A stretch of 64,000 bases of DNA. Source: Glandiceps talaboti. Lineage: Eukaryota > Hemichordata > Enteropneusta > Spengelidae. The DNA lies in assembly GCF_964340395.1 (NCBI RefSeq), contig NC_135556.1, forward strand, positions 21,609,223 through 21,673,222, written 5' to 3'. A model generated the notes under the pieces. That model worked only from the letters and a program-made list of their open reading frames with translations, had not been told where the DNA came from and searched no databases. This document shows, one piece after another, positions 34,292 to 47,895 of the stretch. Within the stretch, counting starts at the first letter, position 1. Each line of letters starts with the position of its first letter. A program made the translations under genes and the position numbers.

Positions 34292-34531
34292 ACATACCTA
34301 CATACATACCTACATACATACATACATACATACATACATACATACATACCTACCTACCTACCTACCTACCTACCTACCTACCTACCTACCTACCTACATA
34401 CATACATACATACATACATACATACATACATACATACATCATACATACATACATACATACATACATACATACATACATACATACATACATACATACATAC
34501 ATGCATACATGCATACATGCATGCATGCATG
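34292..34531. repeat. Compound (ACAT)n/(CTAC)n/(ACAT)n/(GCAT)n microsatellite
   Basis: It joins the dispersed repeat on its left to the left arm of the perfect inverted repeat on its right. Confidence 0.97.
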
Positions 34532-34747
34532 CATGCCAATCTGATTAAAATCCGATGTCGATGTCGGCTAATCGTGCATTGCTATCTTACCATCGTTATT
34601 TAGCTTGAATTGACCTTCGTAGTACATGGCGATCAGGCTAAAAACGTAAACATGTACTACGAAGGTCAATTCAAGCTAAATAACGATGGTAAGATAGCAA
34701 TGCACGATTAGCCGACATCGACATCGGATTTTAATCAGATTGGCATG
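34532..34747. repeat. Perfect 97-bp inverted repeat with 22-bp spacer
   Basis: Arms 34532..34628 and 34651..34747 are exact reverse complements over all 97 bp. The spacer is GCGATCAGGC followed by TAAAAACGTAAA. GCAT-type repeats flank both sides and extend the symmetry imperfectly. It is either a foldback element, a very recent palindrome or an assembly artefact. Confidence 0.95.
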
Positions 34748-35575
34748 TATGCATGCATGCAGGCAGGCAGGCATGCATACATGCACGCACTTACTCACCC
34801 ACTCACCCATCCGCGCGCACAATCATGCACGACGAGAAAAATTAAATAGACGGAACGGATATCAATCTAAATATCACCTCATTCCGTGTTTATGTTTACA
34901 TTGTATACAATTCGATGCATGCATAATACAAAAATTATTTACATTTCGATGCTAACACCAAAACATTCCAATTGGATGCGTCACAAAGTATGCAAAGCTT
35001 CTTAATAACTCCCTCAAAATTATAACTGTATACATTACACCCAATATCTACATGTCTATATCTATACTTGTTATATATTAATGCTGATTTGTTTTTTTTA
35101 TTCAGAGGTTGAGGGAGCTCTTCATCGTTCTGCATTTGTAACATAGGAAAAAGACACGTGGTACATCGTGTCAACGATAACCCATACATACCATTCAAAA
35201 GAGTTGTTAAAATCTGTCTCTTTCAAATGTTTACGAATAACTTTTAATTTCTGTCACTAAACCGTGAGGTATTGTTATAAAAGAGCTTTATTATCGTACA
35301 TCTAATAGGTCGCAAAGCAAACAAAAATTACGTATGCTGTAATTTAAAAAAAAAAAATTTTCCTATTTACATAAAGTGCATGAATAAAATGTGGAATCTA
35401 GACTAAAACATGTCAACAGCAATACAATTTTCAAGATTATTTACATTTCGTCACAATATATTCTTTGTTGTTTTATGTAGTAGTATAGATGAACGTTTAT
35501 GTTAGGCAATATATTAAAAGTTAGGCATGACTTTGAATTCAGTATTATATATATATATATAAGTGGCAATATGGA

Positions 35576-35872
35576 TGAGGATTGGGTATTTATTTTGGAT
35601 TTGGATATTTTGTCATGGCTTCCTATCTGAAAAATCAATGTGAGACAACATAGACCAAGTCTGTTTTTGTCACTAATAAAGCTAAAAATAAATGTGTAAA
35701 GGTTCTATTGTACGTACAATGACAAACATTTTACACATTTATTAATATTTTGCAATTCATTGAGTTACAAACAAGGACTTGGCATATGTTGTTTCAGGTT
35801 GATTTTTCAAGTAGAAAGCCATGATACAATTGTTTTATAAATTAGAAATCCAAAATGAATACCCAATCCTCA
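35576..35872. mobile_element. ~297-bp imperfect hairpin, MITE-like foldback
   Basis: The outer arms start TGAGGATTGGGTAT and stay complementary for about 100 bp with scattered mismatches. Inner complementary segments (AATAAATGTGTAAA and its partner) lead to a central palindrome ATTGTACGTACAAT at 35707..35720. No open frame. Confidence 0.7.
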
Positions 35873-35998
35873 CTTTAACATCAGCGTGCCTAAAAGGCTA
35901 TTATCTGTGCAAAACAAAGTAATCTTACGATCGATTAGGTGTCATAACTTGTGTATATCATATCCTTTAACTTATTATTCCTTTGAGTATAAAAGAGA

Positions 35999-36004
35999 TT
36001 TATT
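35999..36004 (-). promoter_or_regulatory. Candidate poly(A) signal of gene C
   Basis: AATAAA on the minus strand about 130 nt past the gene C stop codon. Placement fits a short 3' UTR, but the region is AT-rich and chance matches are likely. Confidence 0.4.
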
Positions 36005-36130
36005 TAAATAAATAAATATGAATTCATGGGGAAGGAGCTCCATTCTCAAAGTCACAAAACATGAGCTAGAAAGGCAATAGATAGCGTTGTTCAAAACATT
36101 GCCGAGAAGAACTTTATAGTAATAAGGCCT

Positions 36131-36707
36131 TCAAACATGCCTTCTTTCAGTATGAGTATGAAGCCAGAAATCAATATGAGTGTCACCCCGAATCATAGGG
36201 TATATGTTCCAGAAGCAAAGAGCAAAAATACCGAATAATATCGGAAAGAGAGCACGGCAGATTTTATCGATTCGTTCCGCTGATTTCATAAGCAGTTGGC
36301 ATCTTCTTTTATACACATCCCTCCTTGTATTCTGTATAGATTTTGCAGCAGGCTGTTGAGGTTGGTTGAGAATGTACGACTGAGATTTCCCATTACAATT
36401 GGAATCGTGATATCCTATTATTTCTTCGGAAAAACTTATCGATCCATATATAGAAGGACAAACGTCCGCCGCCATCTCCTAAAAATAAAAGTACATTTAT
36501 TGTAAGGATATTTTCTCAAGATAAACTGCTCTTGTCAATAAACACTATTTCAAGCATACATGGAAATGGTTACCAAAACACTCGGCAAGAAACTTTTTGA
36601 ACATTACTGAGACCCAGCACAAAATAATGACTATGTAGCGACTTTCATTCACAGAAGCAGTACTGTGTATACCCCAAAACAACTTACTCATACATATATA
36701 CTTGGCC

Positions 36708-36738
<31 letters not shown>

Positions 36739-36763
36739 ATGTCTGTCTGTCTGTCTGTATGTA

Positions 36764-36811
<48 letters not shown>

Positions 36812-36828
36812 CGTCCGTCCGTCCGTCC

Positions 36829-36900
<72 letters not shown>

Positions 36901-39525
36901 GAGAGAGATTATGTGTACGTGATCATATCAACTTACAGTTTCGTTCTCGTTCTTAATATTCTGTGTTAATGATAACTCTTTCCTCCCAAATCTAAGACTC
37001 GAAATGTAGAAATAGTTTACCATGGAAAATTCTATCAAGGCAGCAAATACAAAGATTACACAGGTTGTAAACCATACGTCCATTGCCTACATAATGACAG
37101 AAAGTAATAAAACCATGGTTAACAAAGAAACAAACAATATATTATATATCTACATTAAAATATCTAAAGCCTGATGGACGATAATGTTGCTATGTCACCA
37201 GTATGAATAATAGTGTCAGTGATTATGAAATATAATACAAAATATTGCATTATTTATATACACGTCTAAAAACTTAATATCCTCTGTTGAGGAAACTGCA
37301 TGACCTTAGCAACGAACCATTATGGTTTATACGTTCTACAAAATAAAATATTTAAACAGACAACCGACCAACACGTTCATACATTTACATCGCACAGCAA
37401 ATAACATATGTCCATATTATCTGTGAATGATATTCGATATAGTGGTATGAGTATCTTATAGCTTAAAACACGTGCTCATCATAATCTATCTGTCTGGCTA
37501 TGTTCTAATATCTCGAGATATATGTATGTCCCTTTGTCTATCCGTCGTCCATCCTATGGAATAACTTGCATCTTATGTACTTACTGTAGGATATGATAAC
37601 TGTGGTATTATATGTCTGAGAGATCCACTCTGTGTAACAAGAGTCAAGACAGAGGTTATACCAAGTGATGCCCTAGCAGCTGTAGCATCAACATGTAACC
37701 AGAAAGGTATCCACGATATCATGACCAGTAGAATAGACGGTAGGAACAGTGTTAATATAAAGAAACCCAGGGATCGTTCCATCTTAAACTCGGATATAAG
37801 AGTTGTAAAATTACCTACGGTGAGGAATGAAAAAGAAGACAGAGAACATACAATATTCAAATTAGAATTGCCATGTGAGCACGAATAACTTGTTGATAAC
37901 ATCTAGATGTATTTAAAACATGCCTATATTATACGTGTATGTTCACAGACAAGTACATAATTTGGTTCATTTGTGTACGATTGGCGAGCAAGATATTTAT
38001 GCAAATTAAGATGACAATTTTGTATCATTGAGGTCAGTAAATCCCCTCTACAAGTACAATTACTTCAATTATGAAATTAGCTGACATTCAATATTAATGA
38101 GTTATGACATCGTTTGACCTATAGTTTCACGTCACATTGAACTTACCGAGTGGTAAATCATCAAATCGCACCCATGCATCACTACCTTCCAGGGCGTACT
38201 GTGGTAGGGTTATTTCATCATTCCAAATAACCGAGGAATGGTTTCTCCAATGTAGAACCACGTTGTTTGAGTTGTATGCATCTGTGAGGAATTTTTTAAA
38301 ACAAAATTTAAAATGGTGGTATATAACAGAAATATACTAAACTATTACAACCATTAACCAAAGAAAGCAAGGAATATGAATGTTTCAGATTTTCATTTAA
38401 AGGCAGCACTACCTACAACTGACTGGGTTTTTATAAAGAACTGTTTTGTTAAGACTTACTCGTAATAGTGTACACCTTGCGCAGTAAGTTGAATCACCTG
38501 TGGGTAAAGTTATATGTGTAGTAATACACATATCACGATTGAATTTATCCAGTCAAATTGCTTTTTGGGTCTTCGTCCAAAACATCAGTGCCCCAGTGAA
38601 TCGCGATTTCAACTTTAATATTAGTATACTACGTATAGATAAAATAGACCTCTAATTCACATATGTAATTTCTAATTATTGTAGTGGCAAGTTTAAATCT
38701 TGAGCGAAAGTTTGGCTTTCAATGTGTCACCATGTTAAACTGTACTTGTGTAACTTGAATATAATTTGTACAGAAACATGTTCAAATCGTGATTGCCGTT
38801 GAAAGGCGCTGAGTTTTGGGCGCGGACCCCAAAATCAGTTTGATATGATTTATCGTGTATACAGCCACGACAATGCGTTTATCCACAGGTGATGATATAC
38901 TTTTCACCGTGTACAATATTACAAGTAAGTTATTTTATTCAGCAAAACATTTTCAAAACACATACAAGTTGCATCCAGTGCAGCTTTAAATGTATATTCA
39001 CCTAATATCTTAATAACTAACTTCCCACTAATTGTACTACATGGGAAATGCAGCAGCAGCCATTGGTCACCAAGTAAGGGATAAATACGTTTAGTGGTGT
39101 GTATATATATATTAGTGGTATATACGATTTATTAATAATGGTATGTCATACTGTAATCATTCAACGTGACCGTAATCCATTGGTTGTTTGAAGAAAGGTT
39201 TTTTTAAAAGTTTTTTTAAAAACTTTTATTGTAGTCAATATTTTTACATCATCTTAGTGTTTGGCCTTCGGATTTTTTTCATTAACTGTTTCATCTAGAA
39301 ATCAAATTATATATACTTACAGCTTCTTACAGTTAGATGGCACCATTGTATATCGAGTGGAAAGATTTTGAAGTCCATATTGCAGCTTAATGTCAAGGTT
39401 AACCTACCAGAGTCAAATAGAATAAATAGGGTTTTTAAAAAAATAACGTTGCAAATATTATGTAAATAACGCATGCATGCATACATACATACATACATAC
39501 ATACATACATACATACATACATACA

Positions 39526-39557
<32 letters not shown>

Positions 39558-42500
39558 CGATTTGGTCACCATCGAAAATATAATATTAAATCTTTAAATT
39601 ATGAGATACATGTATACATGCATTTCATGAAATGACAGTTTCTATCTGAACAGTTTGTAACATTAAAAACAAAACAGAAACAGCAAATGATATGTGATGA
39701 AAATAGTATTCTGAATATTAAGAGAGGATTTTAAATGGAATGAAGTGTGTGTACCTTGTGGAGTAGGTTATATTCCCGTTGGGTTGTAAGAGAAGTGCGA
39801 TATTTTCTGACAAAATTGAATGTCGTTCACCTTCCTTTTCGTTAACAAAGTATATATCAGGCAACCAGAATTTCTTTATAGATTCTATGGTCTGAAAAAT
39901 CAGTGCACTTGCATTGTGTCGTAATCTTTCATCCACCCAGCTGACGTAGAAATCGATGTTTACTGTGTAATCCTGTATTATGTAAATAATATAAACATGG
40001 TGCCATGTGGCAATAATATGTGAGAAAGTGACGTCATGGTGGAAATGGATATAATGCTATATATGGGCATGGACACTATACAATTGTAAAGGTTAATACG
40101 GTGCAGTTCAGAAAGTGAATATTTTGCCATTGTTGAAATAGACACAATGCCAACGGAAATTGGCATAATGGCATGATGCCATGGTGGGAATGTACACGAT
40201 GTTAATGGAATGGACATGATGCCATGGAAAAAATAGACACTATGCCATAATGGAAGTGGGCATGATTCCGTGGTGGGAATAGACACGATGCCAATGTAAT
40301 GGACAAAATGTCATGGTGGGAATGGATATGATGCAATGGTAGAAATGGGCATGGTGGCATGGCTGTAAATTGAACATGATTTCATTGTCGAAATGGAAAC
40401 GATGCCATTGCGGGAATGGACACCATGCCAAGCCATGCCATGCCATGCCATGGTGGGAATGGATATTATGCCATGGTGGGAATAGACATTTTAGAATGGA
40501 TATCATGCATGGTGGGAATGGCCATGTGGGAATGGATACCATGGCATGGTGGGAATGGCCATGTGGGAATGGATAACATGGCATGATTATAATCGACACC
40601 ATGCCATGGTGGGAATGGCCATGTGGGAATGGATACCATGGCATGATTGGAATGGACACCATGCATGGTGGGAATGGCCATGTGGGAATGGATACCATGG
40701 CATGATTGGAATGGACACCATGCCATGGTGGGAATGGCCATGTGGGAATGGATACCATGGCATGATTGGAATGGTCACCATGCCATGGTGGGAATGAACA
40801 CGATGCCAGGAACACGATGCTAGTGCTAGACAGTACTGTGGAAATGGACCGGACATGATCCCATGATAGCCAACTATGTTTATAACACATTGGTAGTTGA
40901 ATGAATAATGCAATCATATATGTATCAAATATCGTAACATCTTTTGAAGGTTTTGAAATATAATCATTACACGACTTACCATGGACATTGGATTCATATC
41001 CCCTAAGTTCTGCAGAAACAGGAAACATTCCACGTCAACTGGATTTCCTGTAAAATATCCAGTGAGTCAGATCATAACTCCTCGAGTAGCACCAAAAACT
41101 AACTTGTTTGATTTGTCTTCGCTTGAAACAAACTACGTTACAATACAATATAAATTGCAAGAATGCAAATAGTTCTGTAAAGTCTTATCCATAAAGTCGA
41201 TAAGTGATTTAGATATAACATTATGCATTCGTGGTATAAAATGATTATCATATTACTTAGTACTCACCATGGAGATTCGGCCGAAAGGTACTCAGTTCTT
41301 CGTTAGTTAATAATAAATCCATTATTCGCATACGTTCTTGTTCAAGTTCATGTACATTGGATGTAGCAGAGACATAGATTTGACCACAACAGAATATTAA
41401 CAAACTGTGAACAGAAAGGTAGGAAATGACACAACTTGATATCGGTCCTTCACTTCTCACAGCTTTACCTGATTTCCATCTTTTCTATTTGCGTGAGACA
41501 TACATACAACTTTTATATATGTTGGGTCTCTTTTTATATTGTGCTCGTGTATGTATGTAAAAGAAAAAATAATATTTTTTGAGACAATTAGATATTGACA
41601 ATGATCAAATAAAATGCTGTCTAACACAATACAGTGCAATACAATGCAATGCGATACAATGCAATGCTATGCAATACGATACACTGAGATATAATACGAT
41701 ACAACTTGATATGCTACAATACAATGCGACAACACGACACAACACAACACAACACAACAAACAACACAACACAATACAGCACAGCACAACACAACACAAC
41801 ACAACACAACACAACACAACACAACCATTTACATCTTGACGAATAAACTTCAACGCAAATAGATTTAATGAAACATAAGCAACTGAATATATATAATTTT
41901 ATTATATTAATAGCAAACACCAAATCATCATTGCGTTTACTTATATGCACTAAACATGTTATACATATAGTTAAAGTTACTTAAAAATCATCAAATAGGT
42001 TCTTATTCGCAATTCGCATCTAATTATAACTCTCATCATGCCAAATTTCATTTCTAGATTCCCTGTGCCAAAAGGAAACACATGACTGAGAGGGATATGC
42101 ATTTCAAAACGTGTTCCTTCGACAGTTGCTGACCAAATTGTGGGAGTATTACATCAGTATGTTCATCTCATCAAGGAGAAGATCTTGTTCGGTGCAAAGT
42201 ATGGTGTACAGTATACAGTGACATCAGTATATTCAAATGTTGTTACATATGGTAACTTAATCTTACTGTACATGCCGCTAAAAGGTCATATGTTTATGAT
42301 CTTTGTTATCAGTCATGCTCCATATTTCATAACAACATCACGTTATGATGATAAATCTGTTATGGGTAATCATATTTCATTTATAAAGTGTGATATTATT
42401 TTAGCATAATGTGTTGTTTTTTAAATTGTTAGAGTGTAGCACATTGTGATACTAATCGAGTTCATGGCAAAAGATCATCGTATCAGATCCATTTTAACCC

Positions 42501-43680
42501 GCCTATTGATTTTATTGTGATGATAGAATACATAGAGAGAGTGAGTGAGTGAGTGAGTGAGAGAGAGAGACATAGAGAGACAAACACAGATATACGTATA
42601 GAGTCAGACAGTGGGGCATCTTTCATTCTTACAAAGAAAAGTAAGTGTATAAATAGCATCATGAAAAAAAGTATTTTATAGACATAACATTGTCCTTTTT
42701 CTAAAACCGACTTTGCTAAACAACGCTATCAGTCATAGTAGACGACAGTTTAATAGGAAAATATAAACAAATAATTCATACGAAGAATAAAGTTTATAAC
42801 AAATAACATTGACATTAGGTCTGTTATGATTGCGTTCAGTATATGAAATTAACGTTGGTCCAAGACCAACAGATAGATTTCCGTAAGAACCAACATGATT
42901 GTGATCTCTGTGAATCCTTCTTTATTATTTATAATGTATTTGTATATAATACACTGTTAATAACAGAAGAGATGATATAGATGAATTGATAAATTATTGT
43001 GAATATTAAACTATTCATTGTGTCCTCTTATTTATTACAGCAAAAAAGACAACATGCTGTATCTCGCTTAAATTTGATCTTTAATGGGGGTGGGGGGTAG
43101 CTGTAGATACAGATCATAAGTATAAGGACCAGTAGTTTCCAATATAAAGTGTCGCAAACTGTCGTTCCTTATGACCAACAGTCATTGTACTTTAATTTCA
43201 CACACTAAATAATTTCAATAACTGTGCAGTTGGTGTCAGTGTTTACGAATAAAATTTGATTAATAAGTGAAATATGAAATTGACGCATAAAAAGGAATAA
43301 ACTGAAGGAACGTTGTGGTGTTAAGTGGGTTGGTTCAAAACAGAGTTGATTATTAAATGAAATTGTTTACATACCAAACTGAGTAACATGTCATAATAAT
43401 TATATTTATGTAGGATGTTCTGATTAACAAATATATAAATTAGAAAAACAGAGCGTATGTTATTCATTTCTTGTTTTGTATGCAAGGCAGTGGATCACTA
43501 TGAATACATCACACTGGGAAATCGGATGTAATATAAAACAGCGACATGTGTGCATTGTTTGTCGTGGATCTAGCACACGTAATGCAAAAAGTATTATGAA
43601 CGTGTGGTGATTTTTAAGGGTAAAAAGAATTGGTGTACTTACCTTAAGGCGGACAACATCACAGGATTTCTGTCCCTCAT
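36131..43680 (-). CDS. Gene C: Cys-loop channel subunit with Ala-Ala-Arg before M2, complete, 9 exons, ~468 aa
   Basis: Exons (minus): 43643..43680, 41268..41404, 40980..41047, 39755..39972, 39321..39403, 38147..38281, 37585..37814, 36937..37086, 36131..36478. They total 1407 nt, divisible by three. The signal peptide comes from exons 1-2 ([12 protein letters not shown] then SLLIFCCG). The Cys-loop is [15 protein letters not shown]. Loop A is [11 protein letters not shown], loop C is LPLGNF. M2 is preceded by [10 protein letters not shown], so the usual -2' proline is alanine, while -1' Ala and 0' Arg remain. M2 itself is [18 protein letters not shown]3 is [18 protein letters not shown]4 is near [13 protein letters not shown], followed by an unusually long tail of about 20 residues rich in His and Thr. 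The M3-M4 loop is short. Intron 3 holds a 60-bp minisatellite and intron 5 a TIR element. It sits 3.8 kb from exon 1 of gene B. Confidence 0.93.
36707..36901. repeat. (CTGT)n/(CCGT)n microsatellite
   Basis: CTGT array with a central CCGT block and CTGTATGT variants, in intron 8 of gene C about 35 bp from the exon 8 donor. Confidence 0.97.
38394..38992 (+). mobile_element. TIR element copy 1 in intron 5 of gene C
   Basis: Ends are inverted: CATTTAAAGGCAGCACT at the left against CATTTAAAGCTGCACT read from the right, both followed by CAACT. The interior, with TTGAAAGGCGCTGAGTTTTG and TTTATCGTGTATACAGC, is shared with the element at 50006..50423. Non-coding and MITE-like. The target-site duplication is unclear. 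Confidence 0.65.
39477..39554. repeat. (ACAT)n microsatellite
   Basis: About 78 bp in intron 4 of gene C, roughly 70 bp upstream of the exon 5 acceptor. Confidence 0.97.
40190..40810. repeat. 60-bp minisatellite rich in CCATGG, intron 3 of gene C
   Basis: The clearest units start TGTGGGAATGGATACCATGG near 40622, 40681 and 40741, a 59-60 bp period. Leftward the units decay to a shorter AATGGACAC.ATGCCATGG theme. The long open frames on both strands here are by-products of the repeat. Confidence 0.9.
41630..41825. repeat. (ATACA)/(ACAAC) pentanucleotide array
   Basis: Degenerate AATAC/ATGCA units pass into cleaner ACAAC units, in intron 1 of gene C. Confidence 0.9.
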
Positions 43681-44691
43681 CTAAATGTCAGAGAATCGAC
43701 CTTGATAAAATATATTGGTTCCGTTCCTCTTTTCTTTCTTTTTTCACATCTAAAACGTGGATATTTTATGGTTATACGTGATATCCACCGAGTGTGCCTT
43801 CTGAGATTTTTTCTCTGTCAGAATTGAATCACTGCTACGTCCTGTTTGACATACTGATGGATTTACATAGTTCACGCTGTGTGCATTCGCTAACGAACAT
43901 ATGTTGCCTTGCACAACACGTAGCATTGCTATCAACTCAGGTGCCACTGAATGAATATAAATGTAGAACTCTATACGGATGATAACTTTGGCCTTTAACA
44001 AATCTGTTACACCTCCATGCTTTTGACACAGTGCTAATACCCCAGAGTGTGGTGAGACGTGATTAGATAATTCAAATTATGAGGCATTATGGATTTTGTT
44101 ATGATGTTATCATAATTTTGACCTAATTTCTGCTTTAGTCGCTGTATTAACATAAATAGGACTATGTGACCGTACACAGATTAAAACACATGATAACAAA
44201 AGCTTAGTATATATCCCGAAACACTTACACACAACTGGAAGCTTACAAAGCAAAGTTTTTTTCAGTGGATCATTTTGTTGACGTTTCATCTTAATGATAA
44301 CAGATTTATTACGAGTCGTCTCGACACATAAGTAGAGTCGCAGCATGCTAGTCGTCACAATATACTACTACAGTGATCTTCGTATTTCTATTTATGTATT
44401 TTAATGAATGTTTTACTGGAATTACAAAATGCTACACTAAATTAGAACCCCATTTTGACAGGCATGCCGTATATCTTTACTGAAATATCTGATCATTTTT
44501 TTATTATTTACTTATCAAATGGGATAAATTTTACATCACAATCTTCATGCTTGGTTATCGCTTTCAAAACTTACACTTTACAAGTGAAAATACAGCAAAA
44601 TAATAATTGTTATTCAAGGTATTTGAAATTATTATCAGCAAAATATCAATATCAATATAATATACAATACAATACAGTACACTGCAATAAA

Positions 44692-45226
44692 TACATACAT
44701 ACATACATACATACATACATACATACATACATACATACATACATACATACAATACAATACAATACAATACAATACAATGCAATACAATACAATACAATAC
44801 AATACAAACTAATGCAAGGCAAATCAATCTAACACAGACAAACCATTCCATTCCAATACAATTCAATACAATGCAATGCATTATAAACAATACAATACAA
44901 TACAATACAATACAATACAATACAATACAATACAATACAAACCAATGCAATATAAACCAATGCAACACAATCAAATCCATCCAATACAATTCGATACGAT
45001 GCATTACAATACAATGCAATACCAACCAATGCAACATAATCAAATCCATTATAATGTAATACAATACAATACAATACAAATCCATACCAATACAATTGTA
45101 CACAATGCAATACAATACAAACCAATGCAATACAGACCAATGCAACGCGTGTACAATCAAATCCAATCTAATACAATACAATCTAATACAATATAATCTA
45201 ATACAATACAATACAATACAATGCAA
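44692..45226. repeat. (ATAC)n followed by long (AATAC)n-type pentanucleotide array
   Basis: About 60 bp of ATAC is followed by about 480 bp of CAATA/AATAC units with CCAATGCAA and AATCCAT variants. Confidence 0.95.
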
Positions 45227-45535
45227 CTTTATTGATGATCTTTTAGAATAGTAACATTTTCAATAATCATGCTCAACATGTCAAGCAGTAAAAATTCAAA
45301 AATATTTTTATTGACGACTTAGCATTCAGAACTCAAATAAACTTTTATTCTGTTTTAAAAGATATGATGACTTTTAGTACAGCATGACCTGATTTCTCAC
45401 CAGTTGCTATTACTATCAAATTTTGCATGAAAATGATTGTTGGAACTACAATAGCCAGTTGGTAAATCTTAACTTTTGAGTTATCCATCGCCGTTGATGG
45501 CGCTCTGGCAAGCATAAACAGTTTCCTGACAAGAC

Positions 45536-45591
45536 AAAACAAAACAAAACAAAACAAAACAAAACAAAACAAAACAAAATAAAACAAAAAC
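45536..45591. repeat. (AAAAC)n pentanucleotide array
   Basis: About eleven units, almost pure. Confidence 0.95.
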
Positions 45592-45889
45592 AACGTAACA
45601 CTGAAAAACTTCACAATCAACATGATAAGTTATTTTTGTGAACAACACAGTATTTAAAGGGTGAAAAATTGATGTTCTTAAATATCTTTCTAATACGTGT
45701 TCAGCACCCGTCTTATTACGATTATCATAAACCATAGACAGTAACAGGTGAAATCAATAGTTCAATGCAGGATAAAAAAATAAATTCTTATACTTAGACC
45801 TCAGACCCCCCCCCCCTAAATTGAAATTGAAAATTGTTTCACAAACCGTTATCCACACAACCAATTTCAAATCAGTATGTAGTAGACAG

Positions 45890-45990
45890 TATACAGTGCT
45901 GTGAATATAAAGCCAATATGTAGTAGTATGTAGTGCTATGAATACAAAGCCAGTATGTAGTAATATGTAGTGTTATGAATATAAAGCCAG
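45890..45990. repeat. ~38-bp tandem repeat
   Basis: Three imperfect copies of a unit with AGTATGTAGT, then GTG(C/T)TATGAATA(T/C)AAAGCC. Confidence 0.8.
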
Positions 45991-46538
45991 TATGTAGTGA
46001 GTAAATAGTAGTTCTTTTCTCAATTTGAAATTTTTTAACGAAATATTTGTATTTAGGGTACAAAACATCCCTTAAAAGTAAAATCGATTTTGTAGGAAGA
46101 GAACTAAAATGGCTAAAATAAATACACTCACCCAAAGTAAAAGAATTTAGTTTTTTATCCTACATTGAATTATTGATTACACCCTAATGTAGCCAATAAA
46201 GAAATAAATATTTATTAATGAAATAACCACATAAAAAAGCTTGAAGGTGACCAAAACGATTTTTTATCAAGAACACCCATGAACTATACTAATATATTCA
46301 TGGGTGGGTTAGTGTTCACATTTTAAAAATAAAAATAAAAAATGATAATGGCACTGCATTTCAAAATGGGTCACAAAGAAGTATGCCAAGTACGTACCAC
46401 TATCATGTAAGCAAAGGTGTTGTTTAATTTGAAATTGCAACAGATATATATGTGGGTGGGGGACCAGTCACACTCAACTGCTGCAAAGAGTGTCAGTAAA
46501 AATTGACTTTGACATTTGTCAGAGATATGGCTGGCCAC

Positions 46539-46540
<2 letters not shown>

Positions 46541-46605
<65 letters not shown>

Positions 46606-46634
46606 GGACGGACGGACGGACGGACGGACGGACG

Positions 46635-46702
<68 letters not shown>

Positions 46703-46703
46703 G
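46541..46703. repeat. (CAGA)n/(CGGA)n/(CAGA)n microsatellite
   Basis: A central block of about 36 bp of CGGA lies between CAGA runs, mirroring the CTGT/CCGT structure of 36707..36901. Confidence 0.97.
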
Positions 46704-47895
46704 TCGCACGTGTACAAACACGGACGGAATTCAGTCTAAAGCGCTTTTTCGGACTTCGTCTATTTTAAGTTACTACATGTAGTTATATTTATCAAAGAGA
46801 TATTGTGATGGTAGATTTATCGAAGCATGATACATATGTAATGTATTCGAACATCTCGTGGTACCAGTAATGTAAACACACTATAAAAAGCATGTGAATA
46901 TCAAATTACAATGATAATGTTTATAAGAACACAATTCACAATCTAGACACGTTTGACGTGCTGTTAAATTTAGCAATCATAATAAAATTGTTCAATTATA
47001 AAATATTACACTGACAATATCATCTACGTATGGAAAATAACTTACAATCTCAAATTATTAGAGATAGTTGTAAGGAATTCCATTGTAAAAGGAAACCATA
47101 ATGATGGTTCTTAAAGTTTGTTACGTCACTACTACTCTTCAATATTAACATCACGTGTTGCAACTAATCTTAGCAGCTGTATATCAGTTGTTCGCTTCGC
47201 ACAGCCAGTATAACAAGTCATTTATTGGCGATTTATTTGAGCCTATCAAATGTATCATATACTTTATACTTCAGATATAATGTATCGCCTACGCATTTAT
47301 ACCAAGCATACGTGTACTCTACATAAAACATCATAAAACTATGGATAGCGAGGTTTGGTACCTGAGATGTTGGCGTTTTCTGAGCTAATTGGTTCCAAAT
47401 AAAAATGTCCTAACTGGTGTTTTTTCATACCATATATTAATTATGACTTCCTACGAATTGAGAGTTCTAGCATTTGCTAAACACGAATCGACATAATTTT
47501 GTCAGATGGAATATATATCAAATATGAACAAAATGTAACACCTGCTTACAAACTGTTACACAGATTACAACAAATATACATATTAACCTGCAAATTTACA
47601 AGTTTCCATTGCAAATGTACATTTTGAGCCAAAGAACAAAAAAAATTGAATAAAAAAAACTTGAATAAAAAAAATTATTAACAAAACAAAACAAAAAAAA
47701 CATGAAATTTTTTTTTCAATTATTCCTTGTAGTTTATGCAGTTTTTTAAAAATAAATATCCAAAACATTATGAAATATGTTATAATAACTCGACAAACTA
47801 GCTTTTTAAATGGAAAGATTTACAAAAAAGGATAAATAAAATTATTAAATTTATCATATATTAAATAAAAAGTGCAACGAAAATTTGAAACGTGT

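Larger units (their letters stand above)
32340..36130. other. Interval between gene B exon 1 and the gene C stop
   Basis: About 3.8 kb, dominated by tetranucleotide arrays, one copy of a dispersed repeat, a perfect inverted repeat and a long imperfect hairpin. The stretches 32340..33650 and 34800..35570 show nothing recognisable. Confidence 0.6.

Noticed and set aside
34532-34747. microRNA precursor
   Set aside because: Arms of 97 bp with perfect pairing are too long and too perfect for a typical animal pre-miRNA; a foldback or artefact fits better.
40190-40810. CRISPR-like regular repeats
   Set aside because: Repeats are contiguous without unique spacers and the genome is animal.
40240-41028. 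262-codon frame on the minus strand
   Set aside because: It is the 60-bp minisatellite read through, with an equally open plus strand. The true coding part at its right end is exon 3 of gene C in another context.
42140-42409. 89-codon plus-strand frame in intron 1 of gene C
   Set aside because: Hydrophobic but AT-biased, with no family motif, and chance length for such DNA.
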